A stretch of DNA of 64,000 nucleotides from CALRGE01 sp964360635 (GCA_964360635.1 CAYHXO010000008.1:1-64000), one strand, 5' to 3'; shown: positions 43,337-52,911, counted from the first letter of the stretch. Translations and numbers: made by a program. The notes: generated by a model from the letters alone, not told the origin.

Positions 43337-45322
43337 ATGGCAGGTGGTTTTTTTCTATGGCTAATGGCAGCTATACTTTGGAACATTGACTCCATTTTTG
43401 TCTCTTTTGTTTTTCTACCTTTTTTTGTTTTTGTACCGGGGTATTTTTTTTTAAAACTACTGTGGCATGGTAGTGAAAAGTTGACTCAACTTGAAGGAAT
43501 TATATTAAGTATAGGATTGAGCTTTATACTTTCATATCCAGCAGGGTTAATTAATAACCTGTTTGAATTTTTAATGAATCAGGAGCCTTTCCAGGTACAT
43601 AGAGACTCTCTAATCTTGATATATGGGGTTTTTACTATGCTACTAATTCTGCTTACTAAAAAAAAACAAGCTCCTTTTGAAATTATTATAAATAAAAAGA
43701 ATAGAAGAGAAATCAGCATTGTATCTTGTCTTTTAATTTTAGCTTTTATTTTTTCAATAATTGGTTTAAAACTCCAAAATATTAATACAGATGAACAGCA
43801 ATTATCATTGTATTCATATCACTTAATAGACGGAATATTTGCAGGTAGGAAAGCTTTTTTCATTAGCACTTCAATTCATTCTCCACTCGGATTTTTCATT
43901 GCACATGTTATTTATCAAATTTTTGAACCTTTCGGCTATCAAAACATGAATGAGTTAGTATTAAGGCTACCGATGATATTTTTTGGTCTTTTTGAATTGA
44001 TGATGTTTTATATGTTTGCAAAAAAAATCAGACTACCATCGATCATTACTTATTTGGCATTTTTAATTATTGCTATTAATTCTTATCATATTTTTGGAAG
44101 TCGACTTATGATTCCTCAGGACGGAAGCATATTGTCATCATATATTTTAATATTTTCATATTTTTTAATTGTGTTTCTGGAGGGAAATAATAGTAAAGTG
44201 AATTATTCTCGGCTAAGCATATTAGGGTTATTACTAGCTGCAATTTTTTATATTAAACTCACTGCCATATTATTAATTCCAGTCATTTTTATTTTTTGGT
44301 TATTTAAAAAGAAATCAGTACTACAGCTAATAAATTTAAATATACTGGTATTTGTAATATTTTCTCCTGTAATTTTATTCAACTTAATAGCTTATTTTAA
44401 AATAGGTTATATGGATGTCGCATTTTCTAAATTAGCAAACATTGTAGGAATTCCTGCAAGATCCATAATGAGTGAGAATGGTACGATATATTCAGATCAA
44501 TTGAATTCATTTTCAGATACTTCATTAGGATATTTAAGTATACTAATCGATCAGTGGTCGTTTAGCTTTAGCATTTTTGCTTTCTTTGGAATAATCTGTT
44601 TCCTAGTATCAAATCAATCTGACAAAAAAAATGATCAATATGGATATTATTTCCTTAGTCTTTTCTCGATTTCAGTTTTATTTTTTTCATTAAATGGATA
44701 TAGAGCTTACTATAGTGAATTTCTTACTGTACCAATTATGCTTGTATCAATTATGGGATTAATGAAACATATAGATATAAACAAAAAATTAGGATATTTG
44801 TTTACTATATCCTTACTTGCGATTTCTTTATTAGGATCAACATTGTCTACCATAAATACACATTGGTTTGTTATAGAAATACCACCTGGATTAAGTCGTG
44901 ATGATATCAATACTAGATATCTACTGAATGAGTTAAGCTGGAATCAGTCTTTATCATCTACAAGTTTTCTTTCTGACGAGGGATTCTCTATTCTTAAAGA
45001 AAGGCTAAAAGATGAGAATCAATCATTGATTATTGAAAATGTTTTATTGGATGATTATCTACACCATTTTCGTTGGTATCTACATATCAATAGAGATGTA
45101 GAAAAGTATTACTTAGGCAGTGATTATAAAGATGATTATAAATATATTCGCCTATCTGAAGCTAATGGAGTGAATGGCATTTATATTTATAAATACAATG
45201 AAAATATTCTTCAAGTTGGAGATGAATTGCTTAAGAATCATAACGGCGAGCCAAAAATGATTATTAGATATCTAAAAAGGCAAGAATCTCTTTTGCCCGC
45301 TCCTTCCATGAATACTTTTTAG
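43337..45322 (+). CDS. GT-C membrane glycosyltransferase (PMT/ArnT-like)
   Basis: A 661-residue protein with an estimated 12 or more hydrophobic helices and a C-terminal soluble tail. An acidic NTDEQQLSLYSY motif lies in the first large outer loop, where PMT/ArnT-type GT-C enzymes carry their catalytic Asp or Glu. The LDDYLHHFRWYLHINRDVEKYY segment lies near the end. It should transfer a sugar from a polyprenyl-phosphate carrier to an outside acceptor. The DPM-like GT2 two genes upstream could make the donor. The frame extends to 43286, but ATG 43337, 2 bp after the asnB stop, begins the first helix directly. It converges with the GT4 gene by 59 bp. Confidence 0.7.
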   Translation: MAGGFFLWLMAAILWNIDSIFVSFVFLPFFVFVPGYFFLKLLWHGSEKLTQLEGIILSIGLSFILSYPAGLINNLFEFLMNQEPFQVHRDSLILIYGVFTMLLILLTKKKQAPFEIIINKKNRREISIVSCLLILAFIFSIIGLKLQNINTDEQQLSLYSYHLIDGIFAGRKAFFISTSIHSPLGFFIAHVIYQIFEPFGYQNMNELVLRLPMIFFGLFELMMFYMFAKKIRLPSIITYLAFLIIAINSYHIFGSRLMIPQDGSILSSYILIFSYFLIVFLEGNNSKVNYSRLSILGLLLAAIFYIKLTAILLIPVIFIFWLFKKKSVLQLINLNILVFVIFSPVILFNLIAYFKIGYMDVAFSKLANIVGIPARSIMSENGTIYSDQLNSFSDTSLGYLSILIDQWSFSFSIFAFFGIICFLVSNQSDKKNDQYGYYFLSLFSISVLFFSLNGYRAYYSEFLTVPIMLVSIMGLMKHIDINKKLGYLFTISLLAISLLGSTLSTINTHWFVIEIPPGLSRDDINTRYLLNELSWNQSLSSTSFLSDEGFSILKERLKDENQSLIIENVLLDDYLHHFRWYLHINRDVEKYYLGSDYKDDYKYIRLSEANGVNGIYIYKYNENILQVGDELLKNHNGEPKMIIRYLKRQESLLPAPSMNTF

Positions 45323-46343
45323 CTACACGCGCAGCGTGCTGTCCCCTTTCTTCCTTTGAATTCAATGCTTCAATTATTTTTTTACGTAAATCCTTCACAT
45401 CATCCGCTTTAAAAAACCACGCCATTTTTTCATTTAAAATTGCTTTTATTGCTGGGACATCACTTGCCAGTATTTTCTTTCCACTGGCCATATATTCAAA
45501 TAATTTTAATGGGGAAGTATCTTCGGAAAATGCTTTATCTTTTGCACTATTTGGAATCACTAAAAGATCAGCATTAGCAATATATTTAGGTACATCTGAA
45601 TGTTTTACATAAGATATAACCTTAGAGTTTTGAGCAATTTTTTCTAGATGTTTAAAGTCAGGCTCATTTTTATTCCCACCCAAAAAAATACAATTTACAC
45701 CCTTAAGATCTTCACATGCTTTTGCCAAAGTAAAAACACCTTTTTCTTTATATGGTGAACCGGTGTAAAGGACATTTTTATGAGCACTACTCTTTTTTAA
45801 ATTACTAAATAATTCAATATCAACTCCATCATTTGCAATCAAAATTTCACCACTATAAATTCGTTCATATTTTTTTGCTAAAGCCTGACTAATACAAACT
45901 AAACCTCTTGCCCGTCTCAGGAAAATTTGTTGAATTAACCTGCCAATTAAGGTTTTTGGAAATGTATGTGCTTCAAAAAACCATTTTCCTCTATATCCTA
46001 TTAATGGCATAAAAGTTCTCGAGTAAATCACATAATTTTTATATTTCAAACGTCTTAGTATAAATGAAACTGCAAAAGTAAAACTTTGTAAAAAATATGC
46101 AAAAGTTCTAGGCACAAAATGACTAAGCAGCAAATCTACATTCCAAATTCTTTTAACACTAATTTCCTGCTTCAAGCCATAAAATTCTTTCGCTCCATCA
46201 ATTTTCACAGGTTGTTTGCGATTTGGTACAATAAGTAAAACATCTGCTCTTTCTTGCATAAAAGCCTCACACATTTTCGCAATTTGCAGTCCATGTGCCT
46301 TTTCTGTTGGAAATCTATTGTTGCTTAAATAAAGAATTTTCAT
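45264..46343 (-). CDS. Family 4 glycosyltransferase
   Basis: A 359-residue GT-B enzyme. The start MKILYLSNNRFPTEKAHG with LQIAKMCEAF is the acceptor-side loop, VLYTGSPYKEKGVFTLAKA the donor-side start, and EDTSPLKLFEYMASGKKILAS the E-x7-E motif. The ATG at 46341-46343 overlaps the upstream methyltransferase stop by 4 bp; a longer frame reaches 46394 but lacks support. Its last 59 bp overlap the end of the convergent GT-C gene, an unusually long convergent overlap. One of several GT4 genes that build the repeat unit. Confidence 0.83.
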   Translation of the reverse strand: MKILYLSNNRFPTEKAHGLQIAKMCEAFMQERADVLLIVPNRKQPVKIDGAKEFYGLKQEISVKRIWNVDLLLSHFVPRTFAYFLQSFTFAVSFILRRLKYKNYVIYSRTFMPLIGYRGKWFFEAHTFPKTLIGRLIQQIFLRRARGLVCISQALAKKYERIYSGEILIANDGVDIELFSNLKKSSAHKNVLYTGSPYKEKGVFTLAKACEDLKGVNCIFLGGNKNEPDFKHLEKIAQNSKVISYVKHSDVPKYIANADLLVIPNSAKDKAFSEDTSPLKLFEYMASGKKILASDVPAIKAILNEKMAWFFKADDVKDLRKKIIEALNSKEERGQHAARVAKKYSWKERAKEILAFLDI

Positions 46344-46972
46344 TGTTTTTCTGCAACAATGCAAATGTAAGTTCCCATTTTTGTAAATGGCCAAAAATGC
46401 AAAGGTGGATTTTTAAATGCTTGAGGAATATATGGCAGAGCCAAGTTTCTTGTCGTCATCTCTGTAACTTTCAAATTATTCATAGCCAAAATATTGCATA
46501 GTGAGAGTGGTTCCCAAAACATCTTATGGTCATCATTTCCCAAAAAACTCCTATAATTGCTTCTCGCATGTGCCTCACCTGAAAACATCCAATGTTTCAA
46601 CCAGTGTAGGTAACCATAACAGCAGGGCGTTGTAATGATAAATTTACCACCTTTTTGCAATACTCTGGAGATTTCAGCAAAACCTTTCACGGAATCTAGA
46701 ACATGCTCAATTACTTCAAGTAGAATCACAGTATCAAAAGATTCATTCTCATAGGGCATTTCGAGAAATGAACCAACTGTTGAATTAGGAAAATTATATT
46801 TCTTTAACAATTCTTCATTTGTATCAATCCCTGCCATGAAAGAATCCGGATACTTTGCCCTAAGCAACCTATGTAAATCAGCATCCTTTTCTTCTTCTCC
46901 AACGAAACCAATATCAAGAATTCGCTTTCCTAAGCCTTTTTCTAGCACCCATTCAATTCTTCTGTTTGGCAT
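46340..46972 (-). CDS. SAM-dependent class I methyltransferase
   Basis: A methyltransferase of 210 residues when started at ATG 46970-46972. Motif I is RILDIGFVGEEEKDADL, with AGIDTNEELL for the ribose and TVILLEVIEHVLDSVKGFAEISRVL for the central region. A longer frame to 47059 (239 residues) would overlap the divergent GtrA gene by 42 bp and adds a hydrophobic stretch, so I consider it less likely. On the minus strand TATATA ends 5 bp before the chosen ATG. Confidence 0.75.
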   Translation of the reverse strand: MPNRRIEWVLEKGLGKRILDIGFVGEEEKDADLHRLLRAKYPDSFMAGIDTNEELLKKYNFPNSTVGSFLEMPYENESFDTVILLEVIEHVLDSVKGFAEISRVLQKGGKFIITTPCCYGYLHWLKHWMFSGEAHARSNYRSFLGNDDHKMFWEPLSLCNILAMNNLKVTEMTTRNLALPYIPQAFKNPPLHFWPFTKMGTYICIVAEKQ

Positions 46973-46990
46973 AAACTTATATAGAATCAC

Positions 46991-47014
46991 GCCGATTATA
47001 TATGTATAATCGGC
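46991..47014. promoter_or_regulatory. Palindromic divergent promoter region with TATAAT in both directions
   Basis: GCCGATTATA-TATG-TATAATCGGC: perfect 10-bp arms around 4 bases. Because the arms contain ATTATA and TATAAT, each strand carries a consensus -10 box. On the plus strand TATAAT (47005-47010) ends 7 bp before the GtrA ATG. The site could be both promoter and operator. Confidence 0.6.
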
Positions 47015-47017
47015 AAC

Positions 47018-47431
47018 ATGAAACAGCATTGGGAAAAGATTCCGCTTAGCTTTAGACAATTCATAAAATTTTGTATTGTTGGTGTTATTAATACCGCAAT
47101 AGATACACTTACTTATTATTTCTTCACGAGATTTTTAAATGTATTTTATCTGACGGCAAATGTTTTTGCCTTTATCATTTCAACCGCAAATAGCTACTAT
47201 CTAAATAGAAATTTTACTTTTCAAAGTGTTCATGAAAAGAAGAAGCTTGAGTACGGTAAATTTATTGGCATCCAACTCGTAGGCTTGGCAATAACAGAAG
47301 TAATATTGTATCTTTTCGTTACTTATTTCGGCCAAGAACACGATATAATTGGCAAGCTTTCAGCAGTAGTCGTAGTACTTTTCTGGAACTTTTTCGGCAG
47401 TAAATTTTTTGTCTTTAAAATAAAGAAATAA
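47018..47431 (+). CDS. GtrA-like membrane protein (second copy)
   Basis: A 137-residue GtrA-family protein with four helices: FRQFIKFCIVGVINTAIDTLTYY at the start, NVFAFIISTANSYYLNRNFTFQ in the middle and FFGSKFFVFK at the end. The NSYYLNRNFTF motif is more classical here than in the copy at 22403. It probably assists transfer of an undecaprenyl-linked sugar across the membrane. The start at 47018 follows a TATAAT box by 7 bp and has no Shine-Dalgarno motif. It converges with the GT4 at 47415 by 17 bp. Confidence 0.85.
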   Translation: MKQHWEKIPLSFRQFIKFCIVGVINTAIDTLTYYFFTRFLNVFYLTANVFAFIISTANSYYLNRNFTFQSVHEKKKLEYGKFIGIQLVGLAITEVILYLFVTYFGQEHDIIGKLSAVVVVLFWNFFGSKFFVFKIKK

Positions 47432-48491
47432 ACTGTTTTAATACCCGTTCTTTACTAAAAAACTCCACCCTTTTAAGGCCATCTTTTTTCAAATCCTCAA
47501 AAATTCGCACTGAACTTAAAATTTCTAAACATTTCTCTGCACCTTCTTTAGGATTTTCATACTCAAAACTAAATTTTTTCTGCTTCGGACTTAAAATCGC
47601 CTCTGCTCCCAAAGTTTTTGTTGAAACTACAGGTAATCCTGCTGCCATTGCCTCAATTATTACCCTACCGAACTCTTCTTCCCTAGAGGGATTTATAAAT
47701 ATATCAGCACGCTTAAAATATGAAGAAATATCTTTATTTGGAACCGCTCCAGGCATTTCAACGATTAATTTTCTACGCTTAAATTCATTCTTTAATAGTA
47801 TAGAGTCCGGGCCTTCACCTACAACAATAAATTTTGCGTCTTTCATTTTACTCGAAATTTCAGAAAATATTTCAGGTAAAATTCGTGTTCCCTTCCTTTC
47901 TGAAAGCCAATGTAAAAATAAAATAGTTTTACCTGGTTTCCTATTTTCAACCCTTAATTTTTCAGTATTAACCCAATTTGGCATGACAGAAATTTTTCCA
48001 GATCGAATTGCAAATTCTTTAGAATAATATTTACTCATTTGTTCAGAGCAGGTAACTAGCCTTGAACAAATTTTCAAAACAATTCTGAACGGCCAGTCTT
48101 TACTTAACTTTGCAGGTAAATTACAAAGACTACAGGCAACTTCATATTCTTTCCGCATTTCACAATGCCAAAAATAAAGTTTGCCAAAACTCAACCTGCA
48201 AATGAAAGCTGCAATCATTGCGCTCAAATATGCATAATGAGAATAGAAATTTCTATAGCCAGAAATTCTAGCAAAAGAAAAAATAAAAAACCGTTCAACT
48301 ATTCTCAATGGCAAAAAATTAAATTTTCCAACATAAATATTCTGTATATTCGATTTAAATTTTTCACCCTTTTCAATAAATAAAAAAACCTCCATTTCTT
48401 TAGAAACCTCTTCTAAAAGTTCAATATTATACCTGAAGTGAGTCGAGGTATTCTTTGAATATTCAGGCAAGATATAGAATAGTTTTTTCAT
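47415..48491 (-). CDS. Family 4 glycosyltransferase
   Basis: A 358-residue GT-B enzyme with the donor-site region ILFLHWLSERKGTRILPEI and the E-x7-E motif in EEEFGRVIIEAMAAGLPVVST. The first half begins FYILPEYSKNTSTHFRYNIE. It forms a tightly coupled series with the GT4 genes at 48488 and 49606 (4-bp overlaps), so three consecutive transferases are made together and probably add successive sugars. Confidence 0.83.
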   Translation of the reverse strand: MKKLFYILPEYSKNTSTHFRYNIELLEEVSKEMEVFLFIEKGEKFKSNIQNIYVGKFNFLPLRIVERFFIFSFARISGYRNFYSHYAYLSAMIAAFICRLSFGKLYFWHCEMRKEYEVACSLCNLPAKLSKDWPFRIVLKICSRLVTCSEQMSKYYSKEFAIRSGKISVMPNWVNTEKLRVENRKPGKTILFLHWLSERKGTRILPEIFSEISSKMKDAKFIVVGEGPDSILLKNEFKRRKLIVEMPGAVPNKDISSYFKRADIFINPSREEEFGRVIIEAMAAGLPVVSTKTLGAEAILSPKQKKFSFEYENPKEGAEKCLEILSSVRIFEDLKKDGLKRVEFFSKERVLKQFISLF

Positions 48492-49609
48492 AGGCTTAAG
48501 TAAGTTTTCGCATAATTTTTAATCGCCTTATGATATTCAAAAACTTGCACTGTGTGGGAGCCTTCAAGTCCTATTTTTCCCATCTTAGCCGGGTTCTTCA
48601 ACACAATCTCCATTTTTTCTGCAATCTCCTCTGCAGTCCATCCAATTTCAATTGAATTCTTTCCGTTCATAACTTCCTTCATGATACCAACCGGAGTTGA
48701 TAAAACCGCTGTCTCACATGCCATTGCTTCAAGTGTCACTCTTGGCCCACCTTCAGAGAAGGAAGGCATAATTAAGGCTGCTGATTCACAATAAATCTTT
48801 GCTAAATCTTCATGTTTTGCTAACCATCCCAATATTTCAACATTCAAGTTCTTAGTCATTTTCTTAACTTTATTCAATAATGTACCGTCACCAATCATTT
48901 TTAATTTTGCATCAGGAAATTTTGCAGAAATTTTCTTAAAAGCATCAAGCAATGCAAAAATATTTTTATTTGTTTCAAAGCGTCCGGAGTAAACAAACTG
49001 CGCAGGATTACGCTTAATTTTTCTTGCTTTGAAAATTTCAAAATTAACATAAAAGGCAGGAATATAAATTAATTTATTCTCTGAAACTCCTAAATCTAAA
49101 ATAAACTTTTTAGTCTCCCCAGAATTAATAATACGAATTTTATCAAATTGCTGCCAGTTTTTCTTTAAGAAATTTCCCATAATTTTCTTCTCCAAAAATT
49201 CACGCCCTCCACTTGCTTTTGGGTACCCTGGGATATGCATCACTTCGGCATAGTGCGGAATACCGAGCTTACTTGCAATCTTAATCCCAGCTTTGGTTCC
49301 AGGAAAAAATGGTGGAATCACATGCGAAATAACAAAATCCAATTTATGCTTTTTATTTATTTCCATCGCGCGTTTTACGGCGAATTCTTGATGTCTAAAA
49401 AAATCCCCCCTTAAAACCCTACTCAAATTATTCGGATGTATATGCACATTGCCATGAATAGTAAAACTTTTACCTATTCCATTTGAACCTGTAATTATAT
49501 CTATATTTTTAAAATACTTTGAAAATTCCTTTAGCATTTCGAAAAAAATATTATGCTTGCCATGAGCGATTCCACTATCGCCACTAATCATCAAAATATT
49601 TTTTTTCAT
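48488..49609 (-). CDS. Family 4 glycosyltransferase
   Basis: A 373-residue GT-B enzyme with FVYSGRFETNKNIFALLDAF as donor-site start and SEGGPRVTLEAMACETAVLST as the E-x7-E motif. The N-terminal half contains ISHVIPPFFPGTKAGI. ATG 49607-49609 overlaps the previous stop (ATGA); a longer frame to 49645 is not needed. Middle gene of a three-GT4 operon. Confidence 0.83.
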   Translation of the reverse strand: MKKNILMISGDSGIAHGKHNIFFEMLKEFSKYFKNIDIITGSNGIGKSFTIHGNVHIHPNNLSRVLRGDFFRHQEFAVKRAMEINKKHKLDFVISHVIPPFFPGTKAGIKIASKLGIPHYAEVMHIPGYPKASGGREFLEKKIMGNFLKKNWQQFDKIRIINSGETKKFILDLGVSENKLIYIPAFYVNFEIFKARKIKRNPAQFVYSGRFETNKNIFALLDAFKKISAKFPDAKLKMIGDGTLLNKVKKMTKNLNVEILGWLAKHEDLAKIYCESAALIMPSFSEGGPRVTLEAMACETAVLSTPVGIMKEVMNGKNSIEIGWTAEEIAEKMEIVLKNPAKMGKIGLEGSHTVQVFEYHKAIKNYAKTYLSL

Positions 49610-50745
49610 ATTAATTTTTTGAGCTTCTCTAGATGAGTATTCCATGAAAACTCAGTCTTGAGTAGCTTGACACCATTGATGCAATGTCTTTCTCTTCTTT
49701 TCTTGTCCCAAGATAAATTTCGTATAGCTTCAGCCAATCTTTTTGGATTTTCTGATTCTGCCAAAACGGCATTTTCATCATCAATAGCCACTTCATTCGT
49801 GCCTAAAATATTTGATGCCACAATAGGACATCTTGCAGCAAAAGCCTCTAAAATCACGTGAGGAAGCCCTTCATAGCTAGAATATAATATAAACATTTCA
49901 TGTTTTTCCATTTCACGAGAAAGTTCAGCATGGGAAACATTCCCAAAAAACTTTACACGTCCACCGAGTTCCTTCGCAATATCCACCAACTTTACTTTTT
50001 CAGATCCATTTCCATAAATGTCTAAAGTATATTTTTCCGGTAGTAATTTCATTGCTTCGATTATCAAATCTACATTTTTATGCCTCTCTAATCTTCCAGC
50101 GCACATCAATGAATATGCGCGTTCGCTCTTTTTACTGTCTACACTTCTATACTCAAATGCATTATAAATCATTTCAATTTTCGATTCAGGTACTTCATAA
50201 TATTTCACCAATAAATTCTTCAGATATTCAGACGGCACGATTATTTTATCAACATTCTTAAAACTTTTTTTCTGTACCCATTGTAAAATTTTAGACTTAA
50301 AATCTTTCTTTGGAATTTTCAGCCAATTATTCAAATCTAAATCAGTTTTCCCATGTCTTGATGCCTCTTCCCAAGCAATATCACCAACAAATTTCAGCAT
50401 AGATTTAATTCCACGATTTTTTGCAAAAAATGATGACAGAAAGCCAACAACCACAGGCCCCTGAATATAAATGCAATCAGCATCTCGTGAAAATCTAATC
50501 AAGTTTCTAAGCAATCTTAACTGTCTACCCAAAAATCCATGTCGACTTGGATCAATCGAATGTATAGAAACACCCTTCATCAAATTTGCCTTGCCTTCAC
50601 AAAAGGTAATCACAGTAATATCAAAATCACTTTTTAAACGTTGTCCTAGCTCATAAACATAAGAAGCAGGCCCTCCAATATCAGGAGGAAAAATAGGGCT
50701 TACAATAGTCAATTTAGACAATTTTTTGTTTTTCCAGTTGTTCAT
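49606..50745 (-). CDS. Family 4 glycosyltransferase
   Basis: A 379-residue GT-B enzyme. The N-terminus IVSPIFPPDIGGPASYVYEL is the classical GT4 acceptor loop. SLMCAGRLERHKNVDLIIEA starts the donor domain and YEGLPHVILEAFAARCPIVAS holds the E-x7-E motif. The frame runs to 50826, but ATG 50743-50745 (MNNWKNKK) reduces the overlap with the upstream epimerase to 32 bp and starts closer to the conserved fold. Confidence 0.82.
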   Translation of the reverse strand: MNNWKNKKLSKLTIVSPIFPPDIGGPASYVYELGQRLKSDFDITVITFCEGKANLMKGVSIHSIDPSRHGFLGRQLRLLRNLIRFSRDADCIYIQGPVVVGFLSSFFAKNRGIKSMLKFVGDIAWEEASRHGKTDLDLNNWLKIPKKDFKSKILQWVQKKSFKNVDKIIVPSEYLKNLLVKYYEVPESKIEMIYNAFEYRSVDSKKSERAYSLMCAGRLERHKNVDLIIEAMKLLPEKYTLDIYGNGSEKVKLVDIAKELGGRVKFFGNVSHAELSREMEKHEMFILYSSYEGLPHVILEAFAARCPIVASNILGTNEVAIDDENAVLAESENPKRLAEAIRNLSWDKKRRERHCINGVKLLKTEFSWNTHLEKLKKLI

Positions 50746-51805
50746 TTTCTTGTCGAATATTTTTTTGTTCACGAAGCTTTCCGCTAAAATTTTGAAATAA
50801 ACTTTCATTTTTAGAAATCCAATCAATCAATTTATTCAATCCATCTGCAGGTGTAAATGCAGGTTCCCATCCAAATTCAGCCTTAGCTTTTCGAATATCT
50901 GAAATATAAACTTGTTGATCTCCCGGCCTCCAATCTGTAAATTTTCGCTCCACTTTTTTCTTGAAGAATTTTTCTAAATAATCTAATAACTCCAAAAGCG
51001 ATAGTGTTTTATCAACACCACCACCGATGTTGTAAACCTGACCAGCAGTCTTTTCAATATTTTCAATTGCCATGTCATAAGCCCTTACCAAATCTTCAAT
51101 AAAAAGTACATCTCTAACCTGCTTCCCGTCACCAAAAATTGTCAGTTCTTTTCCAAACATCGCCGCAATTGCAAACCACGCAACCCAACCCTGGTCTTCA
51201 ACTCCAAATTGACGATATCCGTATATGCAAGACTGTCTTAACACCACAGTTTTCAAACCATAAATTCTGAAATAATCACGGAAGTATTGATCAGCACAGC
51301 CTTTTGAACAACCGTATGGTGAGTGAAAGTCCAAGCCGCGTTCTTCAGAAACACCTGTAGCCAAATTCTCGTAGCCATATCGCCCATCTCTTTCGACTAT
51401 CTTTGCATCTTCCATTCCACCATAAACTTTATTTGTTGAAGCATATAAAACAATCGGCATCGGATTTAATTTTCTGCAAGCCTCAACAACATTGAAACTA
51501 CCCAAAGCGTTTACTTCAAAATCATTTTTTGGGTCCGTAACAGAAGTAGTTACTGCAACTTGTGCAGCCAAATGTATAACAAGTTCAGCTCCTGAAATAG
51601 CATTTTCAAGTGCAGTAGCATCTCTAATATCTCCTTCAATAACTTTCACATTTGGACACTCTGAAATCAACCATTCGGCATTTTCTCTTGTTCCGTCTCT
51701 AGAAAAATTATCGAAAATTGTAACTTCATCGCCCTTTTTACTGAAATAAGCTGCAGTATTGCAACCAATGAATCCGGCACCACCAGTAATAAAAACTTTT
51801 CTCAT
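50714..51805 (-). CDS. CDP-paratose 2-epimerase-type SDR
   Basis: A 363-residue extended SDR. Signature pieces are ITGGAGFIGCNTAAYF, the rare STNKVYGG triad region, SPYGCSKGCADQYFRDY with catalytic Tyr and Lys, and RQFGVEDQGWVAWF. STNKVYG and EDQGWVAW mark the RfbE (tyvelose/CDP-paratose 2-epimerase) branch. No CDP-glucose dehydratase or other CDP-hexose enzyme is in the window, so the true substrate may be another nucleotide sugar. It has its own promoter and heads the GT4 operon. Confidence 0.83.
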   Translation of the reverse strand: MRKVFITGGAGFIGCNTAAYFSKKGDEVTIFDNFSRDGTRENAEWLISECPNVKVIEGDIRDATALENAISGAELVIHLAAQVAVTTSVTDPKNDFEVNALGSFNVVEACRKLNPMPIVLYASTNKVYGGMEDAKIVERDGRYGYENLATGVSEERGLDFHSPYGCSKGCADQYFRDYFRIYGLKTVVLRQSCIYGYRQFGVEDQGWVAWFAIAAMFGKELTIFGDGKQVRDVLFIEDLVRAYDMAIENIEKTAGQVYNIGGGVDKTLSLLELLDYLEKFFKKKVERKFTDWRPGDQQVYISDIRKAKAEFGWEPAFTPADGLNKLIDWISKNESLFQNFSGKLREQKNIRQENEQLEKQKIV

Positions 51806-51812
51806 AGCTAAG

Positions 51813-51841
51813 AATCTACCAGATCAGATTGGCTTAAGCAA
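51813..51841 (-). promoter_or_regulatory. Promoter for the epimerase and GT4 operon (51805 to 47415)
   Basis: Minus strand TTGCTT (51841-51836) and TAGATT (51818-51813), spacer 17 bp, 7 bp before the ATG at 51805. Leaderless arrangement. Confidence 0.5.
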
Positions 51842-51851
51842 GCCCGTTCAC

Positions 51852-52892
51852 TTAAATTATGAACTCGGCCAATGCTGATAATTCTCCCATTTGTTTTTCA
51901 CTCATATCAAATGGAATTGCATGTGAAAATTCCATCAGTTTTTTATATTCACACTTCACCCCATTTCTATTCAAAAATAGTATTTCATTTCTACCCATAT
52001 ATTTTGGCAAAAGTTTATCATTTTTTGACCATAAAATATTTACATCAACATCAGCTAGTTTATCCAAGGGTAGTTCTTTCCTCTCTGGATTAAAAACCCA
52101 ATCCAAAAAAACTCGTGCGGAATCAGGTACGCTTCTAACATAATTATGAAAATCTGCATGATCCTGATCTCCATACATCAAGCCATTATATTCTTCATGG
52201 CTTACAGCTAAACTTTCTTTTGTTGCATACCTCAAAATTGCAAGAGCAACATCATTTTTGACCGCCCATAAAAATTCTGGCTTGAATGGGCCGAATGCTT
52301 CATCAGTACCAGGCATCATTCCGGTAATTTTTTTTAAATTAAAATCTCCTTGTTCTTCCATCAGTCCACGAACAAATTCCCATGCGGCAATATATCCCAT
52401 AGAATGCCCCATCACTGTAACATCGCCATTTAAGTCACCATTTGATACAAATCTATTTGCCAGACGCTTTGCATCGCCAATTGCATCTCTAAAACCTGTA
52501 GTGGAGGCAGAATTTTTCATTGCATAATCTCTAGTGCCACGCCCTTGTATATTTGGGAAAATTATTGATGGATTCTTCGCTCCATTTTCTTTCAAACCTT
52601 TTATCAAAATATCTAAAAAATCCCCACCTAACATTGCAGAGGTTTCTCCCCAGCCAGGGAAACAAACAATTGTTCGATCAGGTCCTATTGTAAAATCATT
52701 TCTCAAAATTAAATCCACTCGATCTCTAGTAGAAAACTTAGTCGCCTCAACATCATTTTCAATTTGATACTGGTCAATTACAAATTGGATTGGGCCATTG
52801 GCTCTATATTCAAGACCTGAACCGGGACTATAATATCCACTCGGTGATTTTGATGAAGGGTCGTAAGCTGTCCAGTGCTGATCTAAATTCAT
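51852..52892 (-). CDS. Alpha/beta hydrolase-fold protein
   Basis: A 346-residue hydrolase-like protein. It shows VCFPGWGETSAMLGGDF near the oxyanion hole and VMGHSMGYIAAWEF with the nucleophile elbow Ser (GHSMG). The C-terminal part has ILWSKNDKLLPKYMG, with the likely acidic residue, and EFSHAIPF with the likely His. The substrate is unknown. A longer frame to 53042 is probably not translated; ATG 52890-52892 follows a good promoter. The neighbour on the other strand is a ribbon-helix-helix protein, so this gene may be regulated by it. No signal peptide seen. Confidence 0.75.
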   Translation of the reverse strand: MNLDQHWTAYDPSSKSPSGYYSPGSGLEYRANGPIQFVIDQYQIENDVEATKFSTRDRVDLILRNDFTIGPDRTIVCFPGWGETSAMLGGDFLDILIKGLKENGAKNPSIIFPNIQGRGTRDYAMKNSASTTGFRDAIGDAKRLANRFVSNGDLNGDVTVMGHSMGYIAAWEFVRGLMEEQGDFNLKKITGMMPGTDEAFGPFKPEFLWAVKNDVALAILRYATKESLAVSHEEYNGLMYGDQDHADFHNYVRSVPDSARVFLDWVFNPERKELPLDKLADVDVNILWSKNDKLLPKYMGRNEILFLNRNGVKCEYKKLMEFSHAIPFDMSEKQMGELSALAEFII

Positions 52893-52911
52893 TTTTATGT
52901 TTAAGTATTGC

